Shown in pieces: positions 1-13,556 of a DNA stretch of 64,000 nt; positions within the stretch are counted from its first letter, which is position 1; each line of letters opens with the position of its first letter. The DNA is from Argopecten irradians. Taxonomy: Eukaryota; Mollusca; Bivalvia; Pectinida; Pectinidae. Location: assembly GCF_041381155.1 (NCBI RefSeq), contig NC_091134.1, forward strand, positions 59,117,467-59,181,466, read 5' to 3'. Both the position numbers and the translations under genes were made by a program. Below the pieces are notes generated by a model. It was not told where the DNA came from and made no database searches. It saw only the letters and a program-made list of their open reading frames with translations.

Positions 1-654
1 ATACATAACATGACGAAGTAAGCTATGACCTCACCTAGGATAATTTCTACCACTTGTGGAACATTAAGAATTACGTATGTACCAAGTTTTCGAAACATAA
101 GCTTAAATTGATAAGGTGTTATATAAATCATTCATTCTTTGTTCATGTAAAAATAAATTGGATTTAAAACATTTAAACCATTATTTATCAGATGGTTAAT
201 GTAGCTATTGAAAATACTAGTCTTACAGATGTGAGAGTTAAATGGGTAAGGATAACAGGTATTTGAGACAATAACTTACGCATTACGTAAACTGTATACT
301 ATAAGGTTAAAGATAAGATATGCAGATGCAACAGTTTATACTCAAATCGAAGCGACGTACTATTTGAAAGGATTTAGGAAAGGTGGAGTAGCAAAATCTG
401 TCCACTCTCCGATTTTTTTCTTCAAATTTCTTTTTTAATATCAGAAATCAAATAATTATTGGAAAGAAATAAATTTTCGTCGTCAATTTAAAATCGTAAG
501 ATACCAATTAATGTTATCAATCCCCCTTATGTAGATAAAAACTATTTTAAATTAAATTAAAAATCATTAAAGAGGGAAACAGGGTTACGTTTGATTTGAA
601 AATAAAACTTGTTTAATCTAAAAAGAATAGCAGCACCACAAAGGCTACAAATTT
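1..654. other. No gene seen
   Basis: AT-rich sequence without a recognisable exon or repeat family. It may be intron or upstream region of the gene whose exon begins at 1829, because that exon is entered in mid-codon and so needs an upstream exon that I could not find here. Confidence 0.4.
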
Positions 655-1110
655 AACTTTGACCAATCTGGAGGCATTTATTTCGTTACAATGGTAACAG
701 AGTATTTAAAACTGTTACTAAAATGTATCTCATTCGGCATACCCCATAGCCCATATGTGCCAATTTTCACTTGAGGTCTCCATTTTGTTCCCATAGCAGC
801 CAGCCTTTTTGAAAGTGATACCATGTTATTCAGCATACTTCATAACCCCTACATACCAATTTTCACTTAAATCTGACAATATGTAAATTTAAATTAATCA
901 GAGGCCTCCATTTTGTTTCCATGGCATCCAATCTCTCTCAAAGTGATACCATGTTATTCAGCATACCTCATAACCTCTAAATACCAATTTTCACTTAATC
1001 ATGACATCATTTAAATTTCAGCTAATCAGAGGCCTCTGTTTTGTTACTATGGCAACATTTTTCAAAGGTGTTACCATGATATTTAGCATGTACAATTATT
1101 ACTGTACAAA
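655..1110. repeat. Degenerate tandem repeat, unit about 127 bp, about 3.5 copies
   Basis: The phrase 'ccattttgtt' followed by a 'catgg/catagc' stretch and a 'caattttcactt' stretch recurs at about 780, 908 and 1036, spaced about 127 bp. A weaker first copy starts near 655. Copies are clearly diverged, so the array is old. Nothing recognisable lies between it and the exon at 1829. Confidence 0.6.
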
Positions 1111-1828
1111 AATTTTCGCTTACGTAGGACTAAGGAATCATAAACTGGAAATGTATAGCTAGTTATACTAAGAAGTGGTCCGTTGCTACTTGCAATCTCT
1201 ATTTTCAAATCATTAAAAACTGTTTTCCCGGATTTAAATTTCGAAACTAATTTACATATAGACAGAAAATATCATGAGAGTATTTTCAGTGTGGGGTAAA
1301 ATTGTGAACAAAACCCATAATAGGGTGAAATGAGATGACAAAGTTTTCGGTTTTCCCAAAAGTGTTAAATTTTCGTAAAAATACGATTTCAAACAAAATA
1401 AAAGAAATGACATAAATATAAAGTATACAATCTACTCAAAGGATTTATGAATACAAAATTTAGAATATTCAACAATGACTAAGCTATTATGGCATGTTTG
1501 TGCAGGTAGTTTTAATGAAGATACGAAGAATTTAGGACCTTTTGGCCTTTTCAAAATCACAAAAGTAGTGTCATGTTGAAACGATAGCTATTAGTACTTT
1601 CGATATGCAAAGTTTCAAGAAAGTTGGGTTTTGGGCAGTTTCTATCGGATTTTTAACATTAGCTTGAACACCACCTTTACCAAAGCAATCATTGTCGAGG
1701 ATTATGTGGTATATTTTTAATTTTCTGAAGCTAAAATGCATTCAAATGAAATTATCATTTAATTTATTGTAGCTAAGATACCTGAGATGAATTATTATCG
1801 TTATTATTTTTTTCTTGTGTGTTTTTAG

Positions 1829-4735
1829 TGATGACAATAAGCCTCCAGACCCAGGCATATATGATCACAGGAAAGATGTAGATAACAACATGTCATTCTC
1901 TAGGTCGCAGTCCGATACGAATATTGAAGGAACAAAGAATAGTCAAGACTCTACTTCCATTAAAGATGCGAACCCGGAGACACAGCCTCTTCAAGGCGTT
2001 GGTGGGGTAATTGACAATATACGTGAAACAAAGTCAGACAGCGAACCAGATGGCAAAAGCCCTTATTCTGATCAACAATTTAGCTTGACGGCTGTCGACC
2101 ACATGGAACAAAACGCAGGTCCCAATTCCAAAGAAGATTTTGTTAGTATCAAACAAAACTTACATGAATTTGAAGCACAAAAAATAGTCAACATTCTCGG
2201 CCATGAACCAGATAAGAAAGCTCACAAGAAAGAAAATGCCGGCCCTCAATCGAGACCTCAAGGTGATTTCCAGCAGTATCAATATAACAGTTTCACTGCG
2301 TCAGCGAAGAAAACAGAAAATATGCCTGAGGAATATGACGACACTTCTGACCCGAAATTAGATCAAAGTACTGATCTTAACGATGATTTGACCTACAGAC
2401 AAAATGGACGTACAAGTCAAAAGAATGAGAATACGGAGATGGCACACATGACTGAAGACGATGATGGTAGCAAGCAAAAAAACGAAGATCCAAACAAAGA
2501 AATGTCTCGTCTGCATTTCCAAAGAGTGGATGATCGCAATGATCAGTATTCTGGCCAACAAATGCAGCTCCGGAGATATTCTGACCCAAATGACCAAAAC
2601 GCACCATGTAGGGTTCAAACCGCTGGCACAGTATCACACCAAGAAGGTGCTTGTTTCATTTGTGAAATAGATCATGGATCATATTCTCGTCCTCGCGTAA
2701 CGCATACCAGTAATCAAACAGCCGGGTCTCCGTCACAAAAGGAAGAAGATCAAAGAGGACGGCCAATGACGCTACAGACACAACAGGATTTAGTCAGACA
2801 CAATCCCCAACCTCCAGGTGCTAGTTCACGTAATGGTCGCTGTGAGAGAATGGAACTAGAAATTCAAAGGTCCGCACATCACGGCAATGATCACCATACA
2901 CCAGCGATTTCTCCATTGGAGGTTAACATCCATGTCAATGATCCTAATAGAGAAGAACCTGGAGGGTTGGTTGAGAATCGGGATCAGACAGTGCAGGAAG
3001 ATCTCCAAACTGGAGAGTATTTATCAATTCACCAGAATCGACAAGAAGTTGGCGATCCGTATATGGGCTACAGAATAACACTCAGTAATACAATACGACT
3101 TGATCAAGCTGCTAGACACGATACAACGAATTTACTGCTACGTGGACGGCAGAATTTCTTACAGCAACAGGACCATATTCCTGAGGTATGTTAATAAGAT
3201 ATGTACATATATAAATACTGTGGATATATCGGCAGTACTCTCCTTTTATCGTTTTCAACGCGGGATAGTCCCTGTTTCCACAGCAGATTTCAAACCCGAA
3301 TATTTTTTACTTACCAAATCACTGTACAAGTACATTTAAAAGATCTTTTTAATGTAAAAGAGCTTCTGTTTGGGCCATTTTATCAGACCAGTTTAATTCA
3401 GACATAATCCTTGCGCTGACATATTTACCATTTTATCTATTTTTTCGATAAAAAGCTGCTGATATGTTTCCGTTGATTACGATATATGAGGGTCCATTTT
3501 ATTTTATAACCGAGATGAAGATTGACGAAGATTTGCTTCCTTTAGATTTAATAACCTCCTGTAGTAATTTGAAATTAATATACGAGCACATATGCTTATA
3601 CAGTGCTTTCAACATACAAAATAATCCTTATATGTATCAGAATAATGAATAATTAGAAGATGAAAACAAGTTTGTCATTAACTATAGAATGTGTTTTTTT
3701 AATTTCAGAGGAGACAAGGCCGCGTACACGTGCTCCCTCCAAGGAACGGAAGTGTCTATGGTAAGCAACTCACTACACATCTCTGAATGTATTTTTAGAG
3801 GAGGAGATGGTCATTTTTACGTTTTAAAACATTTTTTGAAGTGCTGAAATGATAACCAAGGTTTTCACATCATATCCATTCTTAAAATCTCTCCGCAGAT
3901 ATTTAAAGAAACAAATAAATAAAACAAAATAAAAGCAAATTGCTGTCTAATAAAATTGTTTTTCAATTATAGGTATAGCACACAGGGGACCTGTCCCTAG
4001 GCCGAGACGTTCTATAGAGTATATGGTGAGCAATTTGAAATTGTATTGCAAGCAATACTAGATGAAATTATCTATCTAGAATTTTGATTAATTTCCTATA
4101 TTTTTTGTTTTGTTTTGGAATGTTGAAGTGCATTATTAACTTATAGTAATTGTCTGTGTGTGGTTGATATATATCCATTATAAAGATACCATTTAACAAG
4201 AATATCAGTGTTTTTGTAAATGTTTTAGTGTATAGTCAAGTTGACATAAATTATGTTTATGACATGAACTTCAAAATTTGTTCTTAGGACGATTCCGATA
4301 TACCAGAATATCGTGATCACGACATTGGCTTTGATGATGGTAAGCATTTAATCAGACTAATTATTTTTGATTTAATGTACCGTTTTTTACTTCAAATAAT
4401 ATATATATTATTATCGTCAGTAAAGGAAATCGGTGATATTCTTGAAAGAACCTATTATTACCTATTACGCATGATTCGTTTGTTATCATGTGATTGCATC
4501 TATTCTGTAGTGAAACCTTCCAAAATAAAAGACTACATTTATAAAATCCTATCCGATATGGCCTTTCACGTAAAATGCTATACTTATTTAAGGGATGCTG
4601 TGTATGGTCTGCAGAAACAGAGTTGCGAATGTTCGTCTTCAGCCTTGTGGTCACGTGATATACTGTGGTGAATGTGCCACCTCACAGCCGTCTTGTCGGG
4701 AGTGTGGCGAACTTGTGGAGGATACTCAACAGTAG
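1829..4735 (+). CDS. RING-finger protein with long disordered region (3' part of gene, 5 exons seen)
   Basis: Likely E3 ubiquitin ligase-like protein; upstream exons are missing. Exons: 1829-3185, 3709-3760, 3973-4025, 4288-4339, 4593-4735 (stop TAG 4733-4735). All have AG/GT borders and the reading frame is kept throughout, giving about 551 residues. The first exon codes a hydrophilic, Asp/Gln/Asn-rich, probably disordered stretch of about 450 residues. The last exon codes a RING finger with spacing C-x2-C-x11-C-x-H-x3-C-x2-C-x6-C-x2-C (CMVC...PCGH...CGEC...CREC), the spacing typical of inhibitor-of-apoptosis RINGs. The first exon enters with one base of a codon (S-D-D start), exactly like its paralogue at 41064. 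The two share blocks such as HNPQPPGASS and HGNDHHTP/HGNDRHTP. No BIR or membrane segment is visible here; both could lie upstream. The RING assignment is firm; ligase activity and IAP membership are family inference. Confidence 0.8.
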
Positions 4736-4972
4736 CGTAGACTTCATAACAGCCTAGTTTTTCGTTACATCCATATATGTTTGTAAGCAAAATCATACGA
4801 TCCTTTCATAATATCCCAATGTGTTTGCATTTTGTAAAACCAACCGAGGGACTTTCATTAAATTCCTGTATGTGTTTTTAAAATTTCAGCTATATATAGC
4901 ATATAGTACCTATATTTTTTCTCATTGTAGTAGCATCACATATGTATTATTGTATATAAAATTGACTTATTA

Positions 4973-6014
4973 GCCCACCATCATCAGATGTTGGGCTATT
5001 CAAATCGCCTTTTGTCCGTGGTCCGTCCGTCCTTCCGTCCGTCCGTCCGTCCGTCCGTCCGTTAACAATTCTTGTTACCGCTATTTCTAAAAAATTGCTA
5101 AAGGGATCTTTCTCAAATTCCATATGTAGGTTCCCTTAGTACCCTAGTTGTGCATATTGCATTTTGGGACTGATCGGTCAACAAGATGGCCGACCAGCCA
5201 CCATCTTGGATTTTGATAGTTAAAGTTTGTTACCGCTATTTCTCAGAAAGTACTGAAGGGATCTGTCTTAAATTTCATATCTAAGCTCCCCTAGGACCCT
5301 AGTTGTGCATATTGCATTTTGGGACTGATCGGCCAACAAGATGGCCGTCCAGCGGATTTTGATAGTTAAAGTTTGTTACCGCTATTTCTCAGAAAGTAAT
5401 GAAGGTTTCCTTCTCAAATTTCATATCTAGGTTCCTGAACCTAGGAACCTAGCTGTGTATATTGCATTTTGGGACTGATCGGCCAATAAGATGGCCCGAC
5501 CGGCAGCCATCTTGAATTTTGATAGTTTAAGTTTGTTACCGCTATTTCTTAGAAAGTACTGAAGGGATTTTTCTCAAATTTCATATATAGATTTCCCTAG
5601 GACCTCTAGTTGTGCATATTGCATTTTTGGACTGATTGGTCAACAAGATGGCCGCCTGGCAACCATCCTGGATTTTGCTAGTGAAAGTTTGTAACTGCTA
5701 TTTCTCAGAAAGTACTGAACGGATTGTTCTCAAATTTTCATGAAGGTTCTTCTAGGGCCCTAGTTCTGCCTATTGCATTTTGAGACCGATTAATCAACAA
5801 GATGGCCGACCACCATCTTGGATTTTGACAGTGTATAGTTTGAAAAGCAGAGAACAGAGGTTTAAGTTTGTAACGATGAAATAAGAAGTTTAAGTTTGAA
5901 AAGCAGAAAAAAGAACTATAAGTTTAAAAAGCAGAGAAAAGATCCCTCTTTCATTTTTTCATACATAGATCAATTTTTGGTGGGCGCCAAGATCCCTCTG
6001 GGATCTCTTGTTGA
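4973..6014. mobile_element. Bivalve-type interspersed element with CCGTCC run and about 150-bp internal repeats
   Basis: It starts at 'ttagcccaccatcatcagat', passes a run of CCGTCCGTCC at about 5020-5060, and holds about five diverged copies of a 150-bp unit beginning 'gttaccgctatttct' (near 5093, 5227, 5375, 5531, 5686). It ends at 'gatccctctgggatctcttg'. No coding capacity is seen, so it is non-autonomous. It lies about 240 bp after the stop of the RING gene and may be part of its 3' UTR. A shorter relative lies at 35385-35695. Confidence 0.6.
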
Positions 6015-7844
6015 ATATAATGTAGACGAAATGTATAGCAATGGAAGTAATGACTGTTTGACCCTGTGTGAGGTCATCTGAATGTCATCTGCATCCATTC
6101 ATTTTTTTTATAATGTATCTGGCTTGTCTAGATAATGGAGTCTTTTAAGTAAAGTTGTCACTCTTTGTCATGGAGCAGCACGTCATAATGTTGTTACCTT
6201 TGCATTATTGATTTACAAATTTAATGTTGTTTCTATTAGTTTATTATCAGACATCTAGGAGAATTTATGAATAAAATAATTGAATATTAGATGTTTGGCA
6301 AAGATATTCCATAGAGTTATGCAAATCTTTATTATTGTATCTTTTTCACAATTACTATTACTACATTAGTGTCTTGTTTTATACAATCTAATCTGTGTCT
6401 TTTTATTTCAATTATATAACGTAACAAGCAAAGTTTTTTTAACGTCTTTTTGATGAAATACTATAAAAAATTTAAACATAATGTTTTGTCTATACAAATT
6501 TGTAATCAAATGTATGTATGTATCTGAAGATGATTTTTATGAAGTAGTGTTTGGTTTTCGTGTTTTGTGTTTATGTAAACATTACATATCATGTTTATGT
6601 GAAGTTTTGTTTAATAAACGATTCTTGCTTGTTACAAACTACATGCACCGGAAACAAAACAAAACGTAGATAACGTGTTATGTATGATCGATCATCGAGC
6701 AGAATATAAGGAATATCCATTCTGTGATATAGCAGTGATGCGAGCAATTTTGAGTTAAACAAATTGAAAAACTGCGAAAAAAGGCTAATAGTTTATTAAT
6801 CTTTATAGGTTTTTGGTAAAAATTCGCTTGAAGCATGGGTTGACTTCGAATGGCGGTGCTACTATTGTTTACAACAGTTATAATGAGTCATATTGATACA
6901 TGAAAAAATAAAGTTTCGATGACTGAAACCCCCTTTCCATCAAAATACGATTTCTTTTCATGAATATTGGGATCAAGGTAAATCCATCAAACCTTATGGT
7001 TTTTATTAGCGTATTGAAGAAACAATAACATGTCAAAACTAGATTACTTTACTCGCCGTAAACTTACTTTGATATTGAAATCACAATATTTAGCGAGTAA
7101 AAAAGAAAGTTGGTTTCCTGTATGCAATGGTCACATACACAATTACAATAATTACTTTATCCGAAAATATGTAAACACGATAATCGACATCTATAAACAA
7201 AGCTTTCGGTCAGTATTTAATGAAGTACCGAATAAAAGTATAAGATAGGATATACTACCAAGGACTTCGGAAGGGTAACACATTCTCAGATAAAAATAAA
7301 TATTCTGATCGGAGACAAATCATGGTAATGCAAACACAATCTTCAACTAGGATTTGATGATGACATGAGTGTAATCTATGATCGAGTTCGACCTTGTATT
7401 GTAAGTGGAAACGGGGTGTTTCCAAATAAGGTGAAGATGTCGACCATAAGATTTTTACGTAGTCCTTGTAAGAGTTTTACATAGCATGGAGAGTGCAAGA
7501 GAACCGGAATTACTGGCTGATCTCATACAATCCACTCATGTCGCCCGAGGCTGTATTACATGGCTATAAATGTTGTAACACCCTCGGTAAGGCAAGCTAT
7601 TTGCAACATGTTGTGATCCTTGGGTAGAAAATCCCTATCTTTCATATCCACATATGAAAGAAAGAGTATTATGATATTGTTAACTACCAAAGCACTGGAT
7701 AGATTCAAAAGTTCCACACCAGTTATACAGATTACGCATGTACAGCACTACTTATATAGCCTTCTAAAAATACAAATTTCAAAGAAGACAATCGACAGAA
7801 AAAATTATATACAGACACTTAATACGACAGACATTATTACATTA
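6015..7844. other. No gene seen
   Basis: AT-rich region with only short random open frames. AATAAA-type hexamers near 6268 and 6609 could serve the upstream RING gene if its transcript reads through the element at 4973-6014; this is speculative. Confidence 0.35.
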
Positions 7845-7847
7845 TAA

Positions 7848-8365
7848 TGATTGTCTGTCATTTAAGTATCTTCTGGATTTTCCATGTTTAAAGCAAGTGT
7901 TTAAGCTATTTAGGTTTGGTGTAACAGAAAATATTAAGCAACACCTTCATTGCAAGTATGATGTTAGAATTATGCCTGCTGCCTCATTGCATGATCGGAA
8001 AAGGTGACTTAATCTGGGATCTCAATTCTAGTGGCTACCTGAATCAAGATATATTGGATTTCTGTCTCAAATACCATAGTGAACGTTTCTTTCTCAGGAA
8101 AGCTTTCCTATCACTGCAAACCAGTTAATAATAATAAGATAATCCTCTCTAATGGTGAACATTAGATTAATATTGTTTGCTGAAGCCACGAGATTAAGGT
8201 TCCATATTTAGTTGCCTATTACGATCATGCAATGGAGCAGCAGCCACAGTTCTAACAAAATGCTTGCAATGCAGGTGTTGTTTGAGATTATCTCATAAAA
8301 CAAACTTAAACACTTGCTTAATATATAAAATATTCAGGAGATACATAATTGACAGACTATACCTT
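7848..8365. mobile_element. Foldback (long inverted repeat) element
   Basis: The left arm (about 7848-8060) and right arm (about 8160-8365) are imperfect reverse complements of about 210 bp. Matching blocks include 'aagcaagtgtttaag' with its complement near 8310, and 'gcctgctgcctcattgcatg' with 'catgcaatggagcagcag' near 8230. No protein is coded. The 'catgca..g.gcagcag' block is a motif I recall as common in bivalve repeats. Confidence 0.65.
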
Positions 8366-8369
8366 TTAT

Positions 8370-8830
8370 TGAATATGACCTAATTAATCCCTGTCATCCC
8401 CAGCTCATATGACCCTAATCTTAACCAGATCATTACGGAACCTAAAAAAGAGCTCTAAACGTCACTCTGAGGCTATGGAATGATTGAAAATGTAGAACTT
8501 AATTTTCATCCTAGGTAACCATGAAATTAAGATTCTAAAACTTAGTCGCCATTTACAATCATGCAGTGGGGCAGCAGGCATAAAAACTAAACATCCTACC
8601 TCAGTGAAGGCATTGCTTGAAATTAAGCTCATCAAACAAGTCTAAAAAATATATTAAAACCATGCTTTAAACATGGGAAAACAGTGTATGGCTTATTGGA
8701 CAGATGATACCATACATTGAATGATGACCTAATCTTATGCCACGTGTCCCCTAGCCTATGTGACCCTAGGATGTGATCATCTTTAAGCAGATCACATGCC
8801 AAGATCCTTATACAGTACCAATACATTAAT
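8370..8830. mobile_element. Second, directly repeated copy of the foldback family
   Basis: The blocks 'cctaat', 'atgaccctaa' and 'cagatca' at about 8380-8440 recur in the same order at about 8730-8800. The 'atcatgcagtggggcagcag' block at about 8560 matches the one at 8230. This copy is more diverged than the element at 7848-8365. The following 400 bp to the minisatellite at 9232 holds nothing recognisable. Confidence 0.5.
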
Positions 8831-9231
8831 TTTCAAATCTATCAAATCTTGATGAAAAAATCTAGTTTTCCCAGCAAAAAAAATAATTGAGAGAGTCTTT
8901 AATGCTAATATAGAATAAAATGCGTTAACTAGGTGATCTTGTGATCTACTTTTAGATTCTTCCATCATTTTTGCCTGAAACTGAACTTCACAAATTTAAT
9001 TATTTACAACGCAAAAATCTTCAACATATGCTGATACTCGAAATTCTAATATATTAATTAAGTAGGGAACTTAAGGCTACAAGATAAATGTGAATTTTCA
9101 TGCACCCTTTGACACTATGGACCTCTTAAAATTTACAATGAGACAACCCCCGGGAAAAAACGGATATTCAGAATGAGCATACCATTTAGGCGGCCTGCCC
9201 CTAATATGTATCCTTTCTATAGCAAAAATCC

Positions 9232-11087
9232 CAATGTCAAAGCCACACAGTCGACCGCAGTGTATCGTTATTAACGCCCAATGTCAAAGCCACACAGTCG
9301 ACCGCAGTGTATCGTTATTAACGCCCAATGTCAAAGCCACACAGTCAACCGCAGTGTATCGTTATTAACGTCCAATGTCAAAGCCACACAGTCAACCGCA
9401 GTGTATCGTTATTAACGCCCAATGTCAAAGCCACACAGTCGACCGCAGTGTATCGTTATTAACGCCCAATGTCAAAGCCACACAGTCAACCGCAGTGTAT
9501 CGTTATTAACGCCCAATGTCAAAGCCACACAGTCAACCGCAGTGTATCGTTATTAACGCCCAATGTCAAAGCCACACAGTCGACCGCAGTGTATCGTTAT
9601 TAACGCCCAATGTCAAAGCCACACAGTCGACCGCAGTGTATCGTTATTAACGCCCAATGTCAAAGCCACACAGTCAACCGCAGTGTATCGTTATTAACGT
9701 CCAATGTCAAAGCCACACAGTCGACCGCAGTGTATCGTTATTAACGCCCAATGTCAAAGCCACACAGTCGACCGCAGTGTATCGTTATTAACGCCCAATG
9801 TCAAAGCCACACAGTCGACCGCAGTGTATCGTTATTAACGCCCAATGTCAAAGCCACACAGTCGACCGCAGTGTATCGTTATTAACGCCCAATGTCAAAG
9901 CCACACAGTCGACCGCAGTGTATCGTTATTAACGCCCAATGTCAAAGCCACACAGTCGACCGCAGTGTATCGTTATTAACGCCAATGTCAAAGCCACACA
10001 GTCGACCGCAGTGTATCGTTATTAACGCCCAATGTCAAAGCCACACAGTCGACCGCAGTGTATCGTTATTAACGCCCAATGTCAAAGCCACACAGTCAAC
10101 CGCAGTGTATCGTTATTAACGCCCAATGTCAAAGCCACACAGTCGACCGCAGTGTATCGTTATTAACGCCCAATGTCAAAGCCACACAGTCGACCGCAGT
10201 GTATCGTTATTAACGCCCAATGTCAAAGCCACACAGTCGACCGCAGTGTATCGTTATTAACGCCCAATGTCAAAGCCACACAGTCGACCGCAGTGTATCG
10301 TTATTAACGCCCAATGTCAAAGCCACACAGTCGACCGCAGTGTATCGTTATTAACGCCCAATGTCAAAGCCACACAGTCAACCGCAGTGTATCGTTATTA
10401 ACGCCCAATGTCAAAGCCACACAGTCGACCGCAGTGTATCGTTATTAACGCCCAATGTCAAAGCCCACGCAGTCGACCGCAGTGTATCGTTATTAACGTC
10501 CAATGTCCAAGCCACACAGTCGACCGCAGTGTATCGTTATTAACGCCCAATGTCAAAGCCACACAGTCGACCGCAGTGTATCGTTATTAACGCCCAATGT
10601 CAAAGCCCACACAGTCAACCGCAGTGTATCGTTATTAACGTACAATGTCAAAGCCACACAGTCAGTCCAATGTCAAAGCCACACAGTCAACCGCAGTGTA
10701 TCGTTATTAACGCCCAATGTCAAGGCCACACAGTCAACCGCAGTGTATCGTTATTAACGCCCAATGTCAAAGCCACACAGTCGACCGCAGTGTATCGTTA
10801 TTAACGCCCAATGTCAAAGCCACACAGGTCGACCGCAGTGTATCGTTATTAACGCCCAATGTCAAAGCCACACAGTCGACCGCAGTGTATCGTTATTAAC
10901 GCCCAATGTCAAAGCCACACAGTCAACCGCAGTGTATCGTTATTAACGCCCAATGTCAAAGCACAGTCGACCGCAGTGTCGTTATTAACGCCCAATGTCA
11001 AAGCCACACAGTCGACCGCAGTGTATCGTTATTAACGCCCAATGTATCGTTATTAACGCAATGTCCACACAGTCGACCGCAGTGTAT
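9232..11087. repeat. 47-bp minisatellite, about 39 units
   Basis: A 47-bp unit (AATGTCAAAGCCACACAGTC ... TATCGTTATTAACGCC) is repeated head to tail with very few differences. The main variation is binary: AGTCGACCGC versus AGTCAACCGC. Units become irregular after about 10600, with insertions and partial units, which marks the decaying edge. Forty-seven is not a multiple of three, so short open frames crossing it are artefacts. No coding role is seen. Confidence 0.95.
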
Positions 11088-11489
11088 CGTATTATTATAT
11101 ATCTTTTTGGTGTACATTAATGAACCAAACTACCTTCTCATCTATGTTATAAAACAGTATTATCAATCTATCCGAGTTTGATATTCCTACTACCTACTAA
11201 CGTATTAGTATTTCGGGTTTATAAGACGTCTCATTTAACCAACGATTATAGAGACTGTATTTATTGTTTATTGTCTGTAGTCTCGTATATTTGTGTTTGG
11301 TTTACAATCCGCAAATACTGGAGATTTCTTTGTTGTTAAATAAAACACGTGATCACTGTAAATGTGTTCTACAGTGCTTATTGATTTAATAAGATATTTC
11401 ATGGACACAGGCAAGTAACATGCCTCTATGAAATACAATGAAATAATATGCATGATGTACAATTAGTAGTTAAGTGATATCAATTATTA

Positions 11490-11830
11490 AATGAAGTTAG
11501 TTAATTGGTACGTCCGTGTTCTATTTTATAGCTCCCCAAGTGGTTGTATTTAAGTTCCAAATTAGCCCAGTACTTGTCTAGACTTATCTCGAAGTCTCTT
11601 ATTGTTGTTGAGTTTATGATATTTTCTGGTAAACTGTTCCATATATCAACAGTTCTAAATCCAAAGGAATATTTCCGTATATCTTACTTGCAATGTTTTT
11701 TCTTTAATTTTTGCGAATGATCTCTCGTCCGGGATGCGGTATCATGCTCAAATATTCTAATGGTAACAATTTCGTCATGGAAATTGTTCACTATCTTGTA
11801 TATATTGATGGTAAAATGATCATTTGATTG
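11490..11830 (-). mobile_element. LINE fragment, 3' end of reverse transcriptase ORF
   Basis: On the minus strand the sequence reads FRTVDIWNSLPENIINS, then RDFEISLDKYW, before a stop near 11498. The 'WNSLP...I.......F...LDKYW' pattern is the usual C-terminal end of CR1/jockey-type LINE reverse transcriptases. Only this tail is present, as expected from 5' truncation. A poly-pyrimidine region and AT-rich DNA follow. Confidence 0.65.
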
Positions 11831-13054
11831 ATTCACCAGTGACAAATGTAGCTCCCCCTAAAGTAGGGAACACTTCGACTTGAAAACAACAAAATATGAA
11901 GAACACTATATGTATATTTTACCAACAGTATATTTTTAGAATATAACTAGTGATGTAATACGTAAACATTTGTATGTCGTCATTTCCTGTTCTGACTCCT
12001 GTAAGAGGAGTTCTTACAACCAAGGTTTTGTGTCAAGTTTGAGGTAGGCATGCATTTATATTTATATTATATACATGTATATATTATTCATTTCTATCAC
12101 GTTTCACGTTTAATGCACACTTCTATTGAAATGGTAATATATGGAGCAGGTACAGACTTTAGTCGGTGACCTAGTGAAGTTACACTTTGCCATGTGTAAA
12201 AAAGCCGACATCTTGAATGCTCTTTGGATAACTGTAATGCATGCAACGGAAAACACTTTTGTTTTGACGCACGCCAAGAAAATGACATACATGTACATGA
12301 AATGCAAAAAATACCAACCACAAACCTATATTTGATACTTGTAAATAAAATACTGTATGTAAATGTACATTTGCCGACTTTTTAGCCAATCGTAGCACTT
12401 GTATCTAAGGCATTATGTCTTAGAGACAAATGCTTTGATTGGCTAAATTTCATAGAGATGTTATGACGTATTCCTTGCCAGCTCAATACCTACCAGGAAA
12501 CAATGCACACTCAAACTATCCAACAGTACTTACCATTTAATTAAATCATTGCAATATCATTGTGGTCTCAATATTTACAAAACGACAATCACGAAATCAA
12601 ATCAGCTATGTCCAAAATATCCCGGGTATGTCATCTCTAGGTATAGTGTACACAAACCAGCCTGTGTGAATGGATGTAGGCCTATATCTGTGCACTGAAC
12701 CGTAACACGGGTGCATGTGTATTAGGGACATATGTGACGCGTTACCGTGTAATGTTCTTAAACAAGGTTTGTAGTGAGAATTCTATCTTAACACTGTATA
12801 AATCATAATTAAAAAAATTTATACTTTACTATACTTTCATGTGTCAACCAGCTTTGGCAATACCCAACGCCAGGTAGCCTGGGTATGATATGATGTTTAT
12901 TAAAAATAAATGAGTTAAAAAGATTGTTTATTTATTGCTCGTTTGGTAATTTTGTTGTTCTATAATACCCATTCGCCTTTAGACTATTAAAAACTCGAGT
13001 AAATAAAACATTTTTGCTAACATATACAAACAAATAAATACATGTATATAGATA
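11831..13054. other. No gene seen; one small hairpin
   Basis: AT-rich sequence without recognisable exons. At 12383-12445 there is an imperfect 20-bp inverted repeat beginning TAGCCAATC and ending GATTGGCTA around a short loop, possibly a tiny MITE relic. Confidence 0.4.
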
Positions 13055-13210
13055 ATACATGGTCGGTGTATAAAAGCTATATTTATAAAATATAAGCTGT
13101 ATTTTGGCAAGGGTTAAGAAAGGCAAAAGTGGCAAGTCTTTGCCGAGCGAACTTTTTCTTTTTGATTCAAGTCAAAAATACAGCTTATATTTAGGACAGT
13201 GACCATGTAT
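13055..13210. mobile_element. Small nested foldback (MITE-like)
   Basis: The outer inverted repeat is ATACATGGTC at 13055-13064 and GACCATGTAT at 13201-13210. An inner one, TATAAGCTGTATTTT, near 13090-13105 is matched by AAAATACAGCTTATA near 13175-13191. It is about 155 bp with no coding capacity. It lies about 320 bp upstream of the first identified exon of the BIR/RING gene, so it could sit in its promoter or first intron. Confidence 0.55.
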
Positions 13211-13556
13211 ACTTTCTATACTGCAACATTCATAAAACATTCATAAAAAGCATACATATTTAAGCTGCATGATACCCACGTGCACGTTGTCCGTCTTTCA
13301 AACATTGTTCCGTCTCGGACATAGGTCAATCGAATCGGCGCATGTGCTGGAAATTCTAAAATACAGCTGACTTCCGTCAGTTGCTGAAATATATGTGGTA
13401 AAAGTGTTCCGACAACGCCGATACTGGTTGCAGGATAAAGCATTGTGTGATGTAGTATTTCATCATACAAAATATTTTGCTTTATTGAAATAAAAAAATC
13501 AAACTTAATGTGATTATATTTTCTTTTTCAGAAAATCCCTTTCACAGGCTGTTGAC

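Noticed and set aside
9892-11181. Family of short plus-strand open frames starting MSKPHSRPQ
   Set aside because: Frame changes with each 47-bp unit; artefact of the minisatellite.
12097-12398. Overlapping short open frames on both strands
   Set aside because: No domain, no splice context, and several frames open at once; chance.
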